In this document: piece by piece, positions 7,643 through 16,573 of the stretch
Layout of the letters: each line of letters starts with the position of its first letter
Position numbering within the stretch: position 1 is the first letter of the stretch
Assembly (NCBI GenBank): GCA_964510315.1
Contig: CAZEAP010000001.1
Span: 62,001-126,000 of the forward strand
DNA: 64,000 bases
Reading direction: 5' to 3'
Source: CAZEAP01 sp964510315
GTDB taxonomy: Bacteria; Planctomycetota; Brocadiia; SM23-32
The notes under the pieces: model-generated
Databases searched by the model: none
What the model saw: the letters and a program-made list of their open reading frames with translations, nothing else
What the model was told of the DNA's origin: nothing
Translations under genes and position numbers: made by a program

Positions 7643-10000
7643 ATGTCGCTTTACGACCAGCAGCAGTCGCTTTTGCCGGACGACCGACGCATCTTTCACC
7701 GGCCTGACCTCGAGTACGACACGGTCGCGGAAACCGGAGACGCGGAGTTCGCCGATGGTGTCATGACCGTCGAGCTGAAGACCGAATCCATCGCGCCCCT
7801 CACCCTCTCGGCCGAATGCATCGGCGAGGGCACGTTCCGCCTGCGGGTGTGGCGGGGGGACGTGGAGTTCCGGGAGAGCAGCCCCATGATAGTCGGTGGG
7901 GCGCCGAGAAGGAAGCCGGCCGAGTTCGAAGAGACGGAGGAGGCGTTCCTGCTCAACGCCGAGGGGGGGAGCATCCGGGTGGGGCGCGAGGAGTTTGCCC
8001 TCGAACTGCTCGGACCCGACGGAGAGGTCCTATGGGAAGTGGAGACCGACGACATGGTGGCCCTGCCCCTCGGTTATCGACAGGGCCGGGACGCTCAGCA
8101 CCCCTTCCTCAGTTGGCGCATCCACAACCGGGAGCAGCTCTTCGGGATGGGGGAGAAATGGAACCCGGTGGAGAAGACCGGCACCCGCGCCACCATCTGG
8201 ACGGCCGACACCTGCGGCACCAACACCTGTGACCTGAGCTACAAGGCCGTGCCGGTTCTGTTCAGCACGCGGGGGTGGGGGATGATGCTGCATTCCTCTT
8301 ACCGGAACTTCTGGGAGATCGGTAATGTATCCTACGCGGCGGGTTCCTTCCTGACCGAGGACGACAAGGTCGACCTGTTCCTCTTTGCCGCATCCGACCT
8401 GAAAGAGCTGCTCCGGAAGTACACGGAGCTGACCGGCCGCCCCGAGGTCCCCCCGAAGTGGGCGCTGGGGGCGTGGCTCAGCCGCTGCCAGTACGAGTCC
8501 CGTCGGCAGGCCGACGAGGCCGCCCGCGGCATGCGAGACCGGAGCATTCCCTGCGACGTGGTCCACCTGGACCCGAAGTGGATGAAGGTTCACTACTACC
8601 CGAGGATCGGGGTGGACGCCTGCGATTTCGACTGGAACCACGAGGACTTCCCCGAGCCGGAGGCGATGTTCCGCGGCTTCGCCGAGCGGGACCTGAAGGT
8701 CTGCCTGTGGATCAACCCCTATCTGCCCGAAGGCACCGACATCTACGAGGAGGCCAAACGGGAGGGCTACCTGGTGCGCACGCTGACGGGTGAGCCGGCC
8801 CGCAACGAGCACGGGCAGCCGGTGGGGATGGTCGACTTCACCAATCCCCAGGCCAAAGAATGGTGGAAGGACCATCTGAAGGGACTGCTGAGGAAAGGCG
8901 CCTCCGTCTTCAAGCCCGACTACGGCGAGCGGGTGCCCGAGGACTGCGTCTTCCACAACGGCAGGACCGGGGCCGAGATGCACAACCTTTACCTGTTCCT
9001 CTATAACCAGGCGGTCTTCGAGGCCACCGTCGAGCAGACCGGCGAACCCATCATCTGGGGGCGCTCCGGCTACATCGGCAGTCAGCGCTACGCGGGCACC
9101 TGGGCGGGCGACACCCAGGTCCACTGGCGGGCCATGAAGTGCTGCATGCGCGGGGGCCTCTCGGCGGGGCTGACCGGGTTCTCCTGGTGGAGCCACGACA
9201 TCGGCGGTTTCGCCGGCCCACGGCCCTCCCCGGAGCTTTACATCCGTTGGGCACAGTGGGGGCTGCTCTCGCCGCTGGCGCGCTTCCACGGCACTTCGCC
9301 GCGTGAGCCCTGGGAATATGGAGAACAGGCGGTGAAGGTGACCCGGGAATACGTCCGGCTGCGCTATTCCCTGATACCTTACCTGCTGGCCGCCGGGGCG
9401 CAGACGGCGAGGGAGGGCGTGCCGATCATGCGGCACATGGCGCTGGAGTTCCCGGACGAGCCGAACGTCCATACCCTGGACGATCAGTACATGCTGGGTC
9501 CCGACCTCCTGGTGGCCCCCATCATGGTGGAGGGCGCCCGATCGCGGCGTCTCTATCTTCCGGCGGGAACCTGGACCAGTCTTTACGATCCGGAGCAAAC
9601 CTGGGACGGCCCCGGGTTTGTGTCGATGGAGGCGCCACTGGACCGCATGCCCGTCCTGCTCAGGGAGGGGGCGGTCATACCGCGCCTCACCGGCGATCCC
9701 CAGCATCTCAAATCCGGCCCCGCCGACCGCATTCGGGTGGACGTCTATCCCGGGGAAGGTCCCCGGCGCGTGACCTTCCAGGACGAGGGAATGGAAGTGG
9801 AATTGACCGCTGAGTCGAGCGATGGGAAGGTGGGGGTCTCGATCGAACCCGCACCGCTCCGCGTTGAGGCCCGTTTCCTGCGGGTGCGGGCGGAGGACGT
9901 GACCTGTGAGCAGGCCGAGGCCGAGTGGGAGCTTACCGAAGCCGGCACCCTGGTCAACTTCGACGCCTCCGGAGGCGCCGAGGTTACGTTGACCGCATGA
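7643..10000 (+). CDS. GH31 glycoside hydrolase, alpha-xylosidase (YicI) type
   Basis: A 785-residue cytoplasmic-looking protein without a signal peptide. The GH31 (beta/alpha)8 barrel is clear. The nucleophile region reads FKPDYGERVPED, very close to the KTDFGER motif of YicI-type alpha-xylosidases. The acid/base Asp sits in WAGDTQVHW. WALGAWLSRCQY, HLDPKWM and FSWWSHDIGGF are other family blocks. A C-terminal beta domain (PVLLREGAVIPRL) follows. ATG at 7643 has GGAGG six bases upstream. Expected activity is release of alpha-linked xylose or glucose from oligosaccharides. A TIM-barrel protein gene lies 65 bases downstream, probably in the same transcript. Confidence 0.9.
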   Translation: MSLYDQQQSLLPDDRRIFHRPDLEYDTVAETGDAEFADGVMTVELKTESIAPLTLSAECIGEGTFRLRVWRGDVEFRESSPMIVGGAPRRKPAEFEETEEAFLLNAEGGSIRVGREEFALELLGPDGEVLWEVETDDMVALPLGYRQGRDAQHPFLSWRIHNREQLFGMGEKWNPVEKTGTRATIWTADTCGTNTCDLSYKAVPVLFSTRGWGMMLHSSYRNFWEIGNVSYAAGSFLTEDDKVDLFLFAASDLKELLRKYTELTGRPEVPPKWALGAWLSRCQYESRRQADEAARGMRDRSIPCDVVHLDPKWMKVHYYPRIGVDACDFDWNHEDFPEPEAMFRGFAERDLKVCLWINPYLPEGTDIYEEAKREGYLVRTLTGEPARNEHGQPVGMVDFTNPQAKEWWKDHLKGLLRKGASVFKPDYGERVPEDCVFHNGRTGAEMHNLYLFLYNQAVFEATVEQTGEPIIWGRSGYIGSQRYAGTWAGDTQVHWRAMKCCMRGGLSAGLTGFSWWSHDIGGFAGPRPSPELYIRWAQWGLLSPLARFHGTSPREPWEYGEQAVKVTREYVRLRYSLIPYLLAAGAQTAREGVPIMRHMALEFPDEPNVHTLDDQYMLGPDLLVAPIMVEGARSRRLYLPAGTWTSLYDPEQTWDGPGFVSMEAPLDRMPVLLREGAVIPRLTGDPQHLKSGPADRIRVDVYPGEGPRRVTFQDEGMEVELTAESSDGKVGVSIEPAPLRVEARFLRVRAEDVTCEQAEAEWELTEAGTLVNFDASGGAEVTLTA

Positions 10001-10065
10001 TCGGGCCAACAAGAGTCAGTCCGGAGCGTGGCGTCTGAGGTCGAAGAAAAACTGGAGCAAACTCA

Positions 10066-11691
10066 ATGACAGGCAGTAACCCGGAGGACATGTGGGAACT
10101 GGCGCAGGAAAACTCCGAGGTTTTGCGGCTGTCGACGCTGTTCACGGCGCGGCAGGTGAACCGCTACCTTGCCGAGGAAGACGGCGTCCAGCGGGCGATC
10201 GAGTGGTGCCGGGGGATGGGCATCACCCACGTTTACCTTGAGTCGTTTCGCTCGGAGTTCGTGCCGCCGGATGACGCCCTCCGCCGCGGCCGGGAAAAGT
10301 TCCGTGAGGCCGGCTTCATCGTCAGCGGCTGCATGACGCCGTCGAACTACGGCAAGCACGGCACCGGCTGGAGGCCCTTCTCCTGTTACACCGCCGAGGA
10401 AACGCGCCGGAAGCTGCGGGAGATGTCCCGTAACGCCGCCCGCTTCTTCGACGTGGTCATGATCGACGATTTCCTTGCTTCCGATTGCACATGTCCGGAC
10501 TGCCGAGCTGCGAAGGGGGATCGCCCGTGGTCGGAGTTCAAGCGCGAGCTGATGCTGGAACTCAGCCGCACCCATATCATCGAGGCGGGAAAAGAGGTCA
10601 ACCCCGACGTCGAATTCATCATCAAATACCCAGGCTGGCACGAGATGTACCAGGAGCGCGGCTACGACGTGGACGCCCAGAGCCACCTGTTCCCCCGCAC
10701 CTGGGTGGGCACCGAGACGCGCGGCATCGTTCCCTCCGAACGGCGCGAGGACACCCGCGATTCCCGCCTGAGCCGGGAGCCTCAGTATCGCGCGTTCTGG
10801 CTGATGCGCTGGCTGAAGGGCATCGCAGGACAGAAGTGCGGGGGCGGTTGGTACGACGCCATCGTCACCAGCCCCACCTTCTATCTCGAACAGGGCCGGC
10901 AGACCATCCTCGGCGGCGCCCTCGAAGCCCTGCTGTTCAACTTCGGCGGGCTTTACGAGGGTAGTCGAGGACACCAGGGCTATGGCCCGGCGGACGCGGA
11001 GGCGCTCCGGGGGGAACTCCCGGAGCAGTTCGCCCTCGCCCGGCTCATCCACGGCAAGCGCCCGCGGGGGCTGGCCGCCTGGAAACCGCCCAACAGCCTC
11101 CCCGGACCGGACTGGAACCTGCACCTGCTGTTGGGCATGGCGGGATTCCCCGTGACCGCTGCGCACGAGTTCGATCCACAGGCCGGCGGCTTCATCTTCA
11201 GCTACCACGCGCTGCACGATCCTGCCTGGTGGGACGCCGTCGAGTGCGTCCTGGACGGCGACAGGGCCGTTGTCGCCTCACGTGCGTTCCTGGAGACCGT
11301 TCGACCCCTCGCCAGGGGGAACCGGCTGGACCTGGACGCTCTGGAGGACCGGGCCGTCGTCCCGCCGGAACCCGCAGAGCGGGACACCTGGCCGGCCGCC
11401 GAACAGATGGCTCCAGCCGAGCTGGACGCCTTGCGCGACCGGGCGTGCGAGGAACTCGGGGTGCGCTTCCACGCGCCCAACAGGGTATCCCTCCACCTGT
11501 TCGGCGACGACGTCGCCGTGGTGGAGAGCTTCCGGGACGAGCCGCTGGCCTGCCAGCTGAGCATCCGGGGGTGGTGCGGCTTTGATCCGGCCGTGCGGAT
11601 GCCGGCCGACGGTGAGTTCGAGGTAACCGAAGCCCCCGAAGCGAAGCTCTACCTGCCGCCCCGTTCCCTCCTGGCCCTCCGCCGCTCCTGA
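10066..11691 (+). CDS. Putative TIM-barrel glycoside-hydrolase-like protein
   Basis: A 541-residue protein I cannot assign to a named family. The first 300 residues read like a (beta/alpha)8 glycosidase barrel: THVYLESFRSE, then VVMIDDFLASDCTCPDC with acidic residues at the end of a strand followed by a Cys-x-Cys-x2-Cys group, then EFIIKYPGWHEMYQ and LLFNFGGLYEG. The C-terminal 120 residues look like a beta-sandwich (VSLHLFGDDVAVVESF). There is no signal peptide. GGAG lies ten bases before the ATG. It follows the GH31 gene by 65 bases, which suggests it works on the same glycan. It could also be a catalytically inactive barrel. Confidence 0.55.
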   Translation: MTGSNPEDMWELAQENSEVLRLSTLFTARQVNRYLAEEDGVQRAIEWCRGMGITHVYLESFRSEFVPPDDALRRGREKFREAGFIVSGCMTPSNYGKHGTGWRPFSCYTAEETRRKLREMSRNAARFFDVVMIDDFLASDCTCPDCRAAKGDRPWSEFKRELMLELSRTHIIEAGKEVNPDVEFIIKYPGWHEMYQERGYDVDAQSHLFPRTWVGTETRGIVPSERREDTRDSRLSREPQYRAFWLMRWLKGIAGQKCGGGWYDAIVTSPTFYLEQGRQTILGGALEALLFNFGGLYEGSRGHQGYGPADAEALRGELPEQFALARLIHGKRPRGLAAWKPPNSLPGPDWNLHLLLGMAGFPVTAAHEFDPQAGGFIFSYHALHDPAWWDAVECVLDGDRAVVASRAFLETVRPLARGNRLDLDALEDRAVVPPEPAERDTWPAAEQMAPAELDALRDRACEELGVRFHAPNRVSLHLFGDDVAVVESFRDEPLACQLSIRGWCGFDPAVRMPADGEFEVTEAPEAKLYLPPRSLLALRRS

Positions 11692-11721
11692 GCGACGTAC
11701 TTGCTGGTCCACCCCGAGGGG

Positions 11722-12277
11722 AACCACGGAGGACACAGAGGGCAGGGAGAAAGGCGGAGAGAAAGACTGGGTACGGCCGATCAGGAAACCGCTGAGGACG
11801 CAGAGCAGCGCGGAGTAAAGACGAAGGCAAGGCAGGAACTACTGGCCCACATTATTCACGAGGAAACGACGCACATTGTTGTAACGGGTTAACCTGATAT
11901 ATGTTAGAGCATATTTAGACGGAGCATGCGGAAAACAGTGTGTTTTTTCGGTGAACAACACCATCCTCGCCCTTCGGGAGCGGCGCCGGCACCGTATCTG
12001 CTTTGTCAGGCTTCGCTTGCAGTGTAAGAACACAGCGGCGCTCGCCTTCCGCGCATCTGCGGCACTGGCAACGCTTGAATAATCCGGGACTGGCGCATCC
12101 AGGCAGGGGGTTTTGCATCCCTCCGGCGGCAGATGAGAAAGGGGATAGGCACCGCGGGGCCTGTTCTCCGGACGGCCGCCGGTTCTTTTCCCGTGTCCTC
12201 TCTTCTCTCTGTGGTTGTTGACTTGTTTGTTCGTCCTTACTCTGCGTTCCTCTGCGCTCTCTGCGGCCTCTGCGGTT
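11722..12277. repeat. Intergenic island bounded by inverted copies of an AACCRCNGAGG repeat
   Basis: In the 612-base gap without a gene, two related units lie on the plus strand at 11722-11741 (AACCACGGAGGACACAGAGG) and 11787-11805 (AACCGCTGAGGACGCAGAG). Two more lie on the minus strand at 12193-12216 and 12258-12277 (AACCGCAGAGGCCGCAGAGA). The spacing within each pair is about 65 and 61 bases, and similarity continues after the inner left and outer right copies (CGCRGAGTAARGACGAA). The inverted arrangement resembles a non-autonomous, transposon-like or structured repeat. No open reading frame inside looks real. Confidence 0.6.
11840..11960. other. AT-rich core of the repeat-bounded island
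   Basis: Base composition falls well below the surroundings here. The stretch includes GGTTAACC, runs such as ATATATGTTAGAGCATATTT and an inverted repeat AAAACA-GTG-TGTTTT near 11932-11946. I see no gene. It could be imported DNA, a decayed mobile element or a regulatory stretch. Confidence 0.4.
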
Positions 12278-12303
12278 GCATCTGCCGTCGCGACTACCCG
12301 TGA

Positions 12304-12816
12304 CTACGCGGTGATCACGGGGCAGCCGGCTTTCTTGACGAGTTTGTCCACGGGCGAGCCGAAGAAGCTTTTTACCCATCGGGGCCGCTCGCTGCGGGTA
12401 GTGACGACCACGTCCGGGCGTTCCTCGGCGATCATCTCCAGGCAAACCCGGTGGAAGCGGCCGACCTCCAACCGGGTGCGCACTTCAATACCGCGCGCCT
12501 CGGCGCTCGCGGCCAGCTCTTGGAGATGCCTCTCCCCCCGCTCCCTGTGAGCCTGCAGGAGTTCCTCCTCGCAGGTCTGCTCCAGCCCCGGGTACAGCCC
12601 GATGTCGGTCCCAATGAAATAGCGGGCCAGGTTGACGTCGGCCACGTAGGCGATCAGCAGCCGGCCGGTCTCCTTCGCCTTCTCGATGGCCACTTCCACC
12701 GCCTCTTCCGAACGGCGAAAGGTGGAGAAGGCCAGCATCACGGTCCTCAGGGGGCGGTGGCCGTGGACTTCCTCGTATTCCTCGGGGGTGTGCTCCGCTT
12801 CGAGGTTCGGTGTCAT
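12304..12816 (-). CDS. Universal stress protein (UspA family)
   Basis: A 170-residue protein with one Usp domain: a beta strand RTVMLAFSTFRRSEEAVEVA near the N terminus and the closing part PDVVVTTRSERPRWVKSFFG then PVDKLVKKAGCPVI. The ATP-binding pattern G-x2-G-x9-G(S/T) is incomplete because the first two glycines are missing (TTRSERPR), so it may be of the non-ATP-binding UspA type. ATG at 12816 follows AAGGAG by six bases. About 25 residues precede the domain. It is divergent from a DNA polymerase gene. Role: cytoplasmic stress survival protein of unknown mechanism. Confidence 0.85.
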   Translation of the reverse strand: MTPNLEAEHTPEEYEEVHGHRPLRTVMLAFSTFRRSEEAVEVAIEKAKETGRLLIAYVADVNLARYFIGTDIGLYPGLEQTCEEELLQAHRERGERHLQELAASAEARGIEVRTRLEVGRFHRVCLEMIAEERPDVVVTTRSERPRWVKSFFGSPVDKLVKKAGCPVITA

Positions 12817-12967
12817 TGGCGTCTCCTTCGCAAGGGAAGCGTCTCGGTTCGCGCCTTTCTCCGCAGCCCGAGCGCGGCGACGCCGAATTCCGGGCATCCA
12901 CCACGGCTGTGGCGGCGCCGGCAGGGCGGAGGTCGGCATGCCTGGATGGACGTGCCGCAGATCAGAC

Positions 12968-12996
12968 ATTCTACCTGGAAGGGCCCGATTCCGCAA
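12968..12996 (-). promoter_or_regulatory. Candidate sigma-70 promoter of the universal stress protein gene
   Basis: On the minus strand: TTGCGG, 17-base spacer, TAGAAT. It would give a leader of about 145 bases. Confidence 0.45.
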
Positions 12997-13035
12997 TTAT
13001 CCGGCGACGAGTTTTTCCGTTTTCCCGGGAATGTC

Positions 13036-13064
13036 TTGACAGGCGGACTACCGACGTGTATAGT
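13036..13064 (+). promoter_or_regulatory. Consensus sigma-70 promoter of the Y-family polymerase gene
   Basis: TTGACA, a 17-base spacer and TATAGT, about 45 bases before the ATG. This is one of the strongest promoter matches in the window. Confidence 0.75.
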
Positions 13065-13072
13065 GACTATAC
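13058..13072 (+). promoter_or_regulatory. Perfect palindrome over the -10 box, probable repressor operator
   Basis: GTATAGT-G-ACTATAC is a 7-1-7 perfect inverted repeat that includes the whole -10 box and the expected transcription start. Because the gene downstream is a Y-family translesion polymerase, a LexA-like SOS repressor is the natural candidate. The half-site is not one I recognise as a described LexA box. Confidence 0.6.
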
Positions 13073-13107
13073 GCACGATTAAAGCGGCATTTTCGGCGGG
13101 GCCCAAG

Positions 13108-14454
13108 ATGGATACGGAACTTTTTCTCCACGTGGACGTTGACGCGTTCTTTGCGTCGGTCGAACAGGTGCTGAACCCTGACCTGAAGGGGAGGCCCGTC
13201 GCCGTGGGCGGCGGGGTGCGGGGGCGCGGGGTGGTGGGCTCGGCGTCCTACGAAGCCACCGCCTGCGGCGTGAGGCCCGGTGTGCCCATCTACCGGGCGC
13301 GGGAACTGTGTCCGGAGGCGAAGTTCCTTCCCCCCCGACACGAGGAGTACAACCGGTTTTCCGAGCAGGTCTTCGATGTCCTCTCCGAGGTCAGCCCCTC
13401 GGTGGAGCAGACCTCCCTGGGCGAGGCCCACGTGGACCTGAGCGGCTGCGAGAGGCTGTACGGCGCCTGGTCGGCGCGGCCGGTGGGCCGGCTTCCTTTC
13501 CGCCGTGAGGCCGAGGGGGTATATCGGCGATCCGGCCGGAAGGCCGTGCCCCTGAAGCGGCGCCGGATGCTGCCGGAGGGGTTGCGCTGGGCCGGGGCGG
13601 TGGCCGTCCGGGTGAAGCGGGCGGTGAGGGCGCGCACCGGCCTGTCGGTCTCGGTGGGTCTGGCGGCGAACCGGCTGGCGGCGAAGACGGCTTCCGATTA
13701 CGGCAAACCGGACGGGTTGACGGTCCTCTGTCCGGGGGCGGAGGCGGATTTCATGGGCCTCCTGGAACTGCCGGACGTTCCCGGTATCGGTCGGGCCACG
13801 CTCCAGAAGCTGCACAAGTGGAACGTGCGCACGGTGGAGGCCGCCCGAGAGTTGCCCGGGAACCTGCTGGCCGACACCTTTGGGCCGGAGCGGGGACGGC
13901 GGTTATACGAGTTGTTCCGCGGTCGGGGCACCGGGGAACCGGTCGCGCCGGACCGGCCGCGCAGCATCAGCCGGGAGACCACCTTCTGGACGGCCTCCAG
14001 CGATCTGGAGTTCGTGGAGTCGATGCTTTTCTACCTGACCGAACGACTGGGGCGCGCCCTGCGGCGGGAGCGGATGGGAGGGCGGACCGTGCAGATGAAG
14101 ATTCGTTACCACGATTTTACGACCGTCCAGCGCTCGCGGTCGATGAGCCGCTGCACCGACCGGGACGAGGAGATATTCGCCCTGGCCCGGAAGCTGCTCC
14201 GGGCCGGGTGGCTGCGCAGCAAAAGGGTTCGGCTGGTGGGCGTGGGGCTGACGGACCTGCGTCCGGCGCGGGCCTTCCAGCAGAGACTCTTCGACAACGA
14301 GGCGGAGCGGTGTCGACGGCTGGACCGCTGCCTGGACTCCGTGCGGGAGAGGTTTGGCTTCGACGCTGTCCAGCGGGGTCTTTCCATCAACCTGACCGCT
14401 GCTGGCGACGAGGAGCATCCCGGCGCGGTGGAGATCGCCGCCGGCCGGCCTTGA
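13108..14454 (+). CDS. Y-family DNA polymerase (DinB/Pol IV-like) with altered catalytic motif
   Basis: A 448-residue protein with palm, fingers, thumb and little-finger order. HVDVDAFFASVEQ at residues 8-20 holds the first metal ligand. The second motif reads SLGEAHVDLSG where Pol IV has S-x-D-E-A-x-x-D, so the Asp of the Asp-Glu pair is Gly. About 38 extra residues rich in Arg (near 120-158) separate ERLYGAW from the SVGLAANRLAAKTASDYGKP block. The helix-hairpin-helix (LPDVPGIGRATLQKL) and little finger are intact. The ATG at 13108 is preferred as it starts at the conserved N terminus; the ribosome site is weak. Likely translesion synthesis, possibly impaired or ImuB-like. Confidence 0.85.
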   Translation: MDTELFLHVDVDAFFASVEQVLNPDLKGRPVAVGGGVRGRGVVGSASYEATACGVRPGVPIYRARELCPEAKFLPPRHEEYNRFSEQVFDVLSEVSPSVEQTSLGEAHVDLSGCERLYGAWSARPVGRLPFRREAEGVYRRSGRKAVPLKRRRMLPEGLRWAGAVAVRVKRAVRARTGLSVSVGLAANRLAAKTASDYGKPDGLTVLCPGAEADFMGLLELPDVPGIGRATLQKLHKWNVRTVEAARELPGNLLADTFGPERGRRLYELFRGRGTGEPVAPDRPRSISRETTFWTASSDLEFVESMLFYLTERLGRALRRERMGGRTVQMKIRYHDFTTVQRSRSMSRCTDRDEEIFALARKLLRAGWLRSKRVRLVGVGLTDLRPARAFQQRLFDNEAERCRRLDRCLDSVRERFGFDAVQRGLSINLTAAGDEEHPGAVEIAAGRP

Positions 14455-14543
14455 GGCCATCGGGCGGCCCCGTTCCCATGGGCGCGGGCTGTCACGGTTT
14501 TCACGCTCCCCGTGTCTGAACGGAGTCTTTTGGGCGTTGCTGT

Positions 14544-14573
14544 TTGACGGAGCGGGAGCCGGGTGGGTAGAAT
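14544..14573 (+). promoter_or_regulatory. Sigma-70-type promoter for the triple membrane-protein array
   Basis: TTGACG, 18-base spacer, TAGAAT. The upstream TTG at 14537 precedes this promoter, so the first gene most likely starts at the ATG at 14618. Confidence 0.55.
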
Positions 14574-14617
14574 CAGTAACCCCGGCAGCGAGCCGCCGTC
14601 AGCCAACGGATGCGCAG

Positions 14618-16573
14618 ATGAGCCCCGCAATAGAGCGGACAGAGAGCCCGCCGGGCTCTTTTTTTACGATAAGGGCGCTGCTGTTGGGGTGCGCGGCCTG
14701 CGGCTTGATCGGATTGGCCGGGCCGTATTGGTGTTTCTACCTGATGTCTTCCTCCCTATTTGCCGACTACCACCTGGCGGGGGCCATCTTCGGCCTGTTG
14801 GTGCTCGTGCTGATCTTCAACGTGGCACTGGCGCGGTTGTGGCGTCGGCTCCGGCTCGGCGGGGGCGAGCTGCGATACGTGACGGCCATGACGTTGACCA
14901 GCGGGTCCATAGTGACCAGCGGCCTGATCGCGTATCTGATACCCGGCATGACGGCCCCATTCTATCACGCCACCGAGGCCAACCAGATGCGGGCGAATCT
15001 GTGGCCTGCGCTGCCGGAGTGGCTGTTTCCGCTGGACCCCAACGGCGGGACGGTCGCGATCCAGAAGTTTTGGGCGGGGCTGGGTCGGGGTGAACCCGTG
15101 CCGTGGGGACCGTGGATAGGCCCCCTGGCGGCGTGGGCGGTCCTGGTGCTGGCGATGTTCGCGTGCATGATTGCCCTGATGTCGATCATGCGGAAGCAGT
15201 GGGTGGACTACGAGCACCTCAGCTATCCCATCGCCCAGGTGCCGGCCGAGCTGTGCGCGGCCGCCGAGAGGCCCGGGGCGGTTTCCTCGATACTCCGGAG
15301 CCGTGCGTTCTGGATAGCGGTCGGGCTGGCCCTGCTGCTGGATACCTCCACGGGTCTGCACAACTACGTGGGCGTTTTCCCGGTTCTGCAGTTGAAGCAT
15401 ACAGTGAGCGGGCTGGGTCCGATGGCCCTGTCGATCAACCTGGGGCCGACGGTGCTGGCCCTGACCTTCCTGATCCCGAATCGGGTGGCCTTCAGCGTCT
15501 GGTCCATGGCCCTCGGTTCATGGGTGCTGCGGTCTTTCATCCGGACGTACAACTTCGGGATGCAGGAATGGATGCTCTACGGGGTGGTGGGACATCCGGA
15601 GCTGCAGCACGTGGCGATGGGTTCGATGATCGTTTTCGCACTGGGCAGCCTGTGGCTGGCCCGGCGTCACCTCAAGAGGGTGCTGCTCTGCGCGGCGGGT
15701 CTGCTGCCGGGCTACGACGAGGGCGAGCCGACTTCTTATCGGATTTCTCTGCTCTTTGCCCTGGGCGGAGCGGCCGTGGTGGTGGCCTGGTTCGTTGCCA
15801 TCGGAATGAACGTGTTCTGGGCGGTGTTGCTGTTTGCCGTTACGCTGGTGGTGTATTACTCCATGGCCCGGGTGATCGCGCAGTGTGGTCTGCCGGCGAT
15901 CAATTCGCCGGTGGTGCCCAGTCCCTGGATAGCCAGCACGTTCGGCGGCAGGCTGCTGGGCAGGGAGAACGTAATCGGGCTGGGGGCCAACCTGATGTGG
16001 CACGCGGACCTTCGGAATTCCCCCTTCTCGGGGGCCGGGCACGGGCTGTACCTCACCGGTCGCCGCAGCCGCGGGCTGTTCTGGGCCATGCTGCTGGGGC
16101 TGCTCATCACATTTGCGGTGGCTTCCCTGTTCACCGTCTGGTTGGGCTATCAGCACGGGGCCAGTTCGATGCACGATTGGTACATCCGCCTTTCCTCCCG
16201 GTTGACCTGGCACTGGACATCGGCGATGAGCACCGGCGACGCCGACCCCAACCGGGCCGGCATGCTGTGGGCCGTGGCCGGTGCACTGATCATGGCGGCC
16301 CTGATGGTCGCCCACCGGACCTTCTTCTGGTGGCCCATCCATCCGGTCGGGTTCCTGACGAACGGGGCATTCCTGGTGACGGCTTTCTGGTTCAGCATCT
16401 TCATGGCATGGCTGATCAAGGTGCTGCTGGTTTACCTGGGCGGCCAGCGCGCTTACAGAACCGGGCGTCGGTTTTTCATCGGTTACCTCGTGGGACACAT
16501 CGCCGCTGGCGGGGCCTGGGCCATCGTTGATACTCTCACTGAGACAACGGGCAATGTCGTCTTCGGTCTGTGA
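14618..16573 (+). CDS. DUF6785-type polytopic membrane protein, paralog 1
   Basis: A 651-residue integral membrane protein with about a dozen hydrophobic segments. It shares many blocks with the next two genes: QWVDYEHLSYPIAQVPAELC, LIPNRVAFSVW, MARVIAQCGLP and FFWWPIHPVGFL. The best match I can recall is the paired DUF6785/DUF6784 family common in Planctomycetota and Armatimonadota; its function is not known to me. Conserved charged and aromatic motifs between helices suggest a transporter or membrane enzyme. ATG at 14618 is chosen because it lies after the promoter and gives an N terminus like the paralogs (short polar lead, then TIRALLLG). First of three tandem copies. Confidence 0.75.
   Translation: MSPAIERTESPPGSFFTIRALLLGCAACGLIGLAGPYWCFYLMSSSLFADYHLAGAIFGLLVLVLIFNVALARLWRRLRLGGGELRYVTAMTLTSGSIVTSGLIAYLIPGMTAPFYHATEANQMRANLWPALPEWLFPLDPNGGTVAIQKFWAGLGRGEPVPWGPWIGPLAAWAVLVLAMFACMIALMSIMRKQWVDYEHLSYPIAQVPAELCAAAERPGAVSSILRSRAFWIAVGLALLLDTSTGLHNYVGVFPVLQLKHTVSGLGPMALSINLGPTVLALTFLIPNRVAFSVWSMALGSWVLRSFIRTYNFGMQEWMLYGVVGHPELQHVAMGSMIVFALGSLWLARRHLKRVLLCAAGLLPGYDEGEPTSYRISLLFALGGAAVVVAWFVAIGMNVFWAVLLFAVTLVVYYSMARVIAQCGLPAINSPVVPSPWIASTFGGRLLGRENVIGLGANLMWHADLRNSPFSGAGHGLYLTGRRSRGLFWAMLLGLLITFAVASLFTVWLGYQHGASSMHDWYIRLSSRLTWHWTSAMSTGDADPNRAGMLWAVAGALIMAALMVAHRTFFWWPIHPVGFLTNGAFLVTAFWFSIFMAWLIKVLLVYLGGQRAYRTGRRFFIGYLVGHIAAGGAWAIVDTLTETTGNVVFGL

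Noticed and set aside
8030..10012. 660-codon minus-strand open reading frame
   Set aside because: Antisense of the GH31 gene with no family features.
11722..12277. Possible CRISPR array in the repeat-rich gap
   Set aside because: Only four imperfect units, in two orientations, with no regular spacers and no cas genes.
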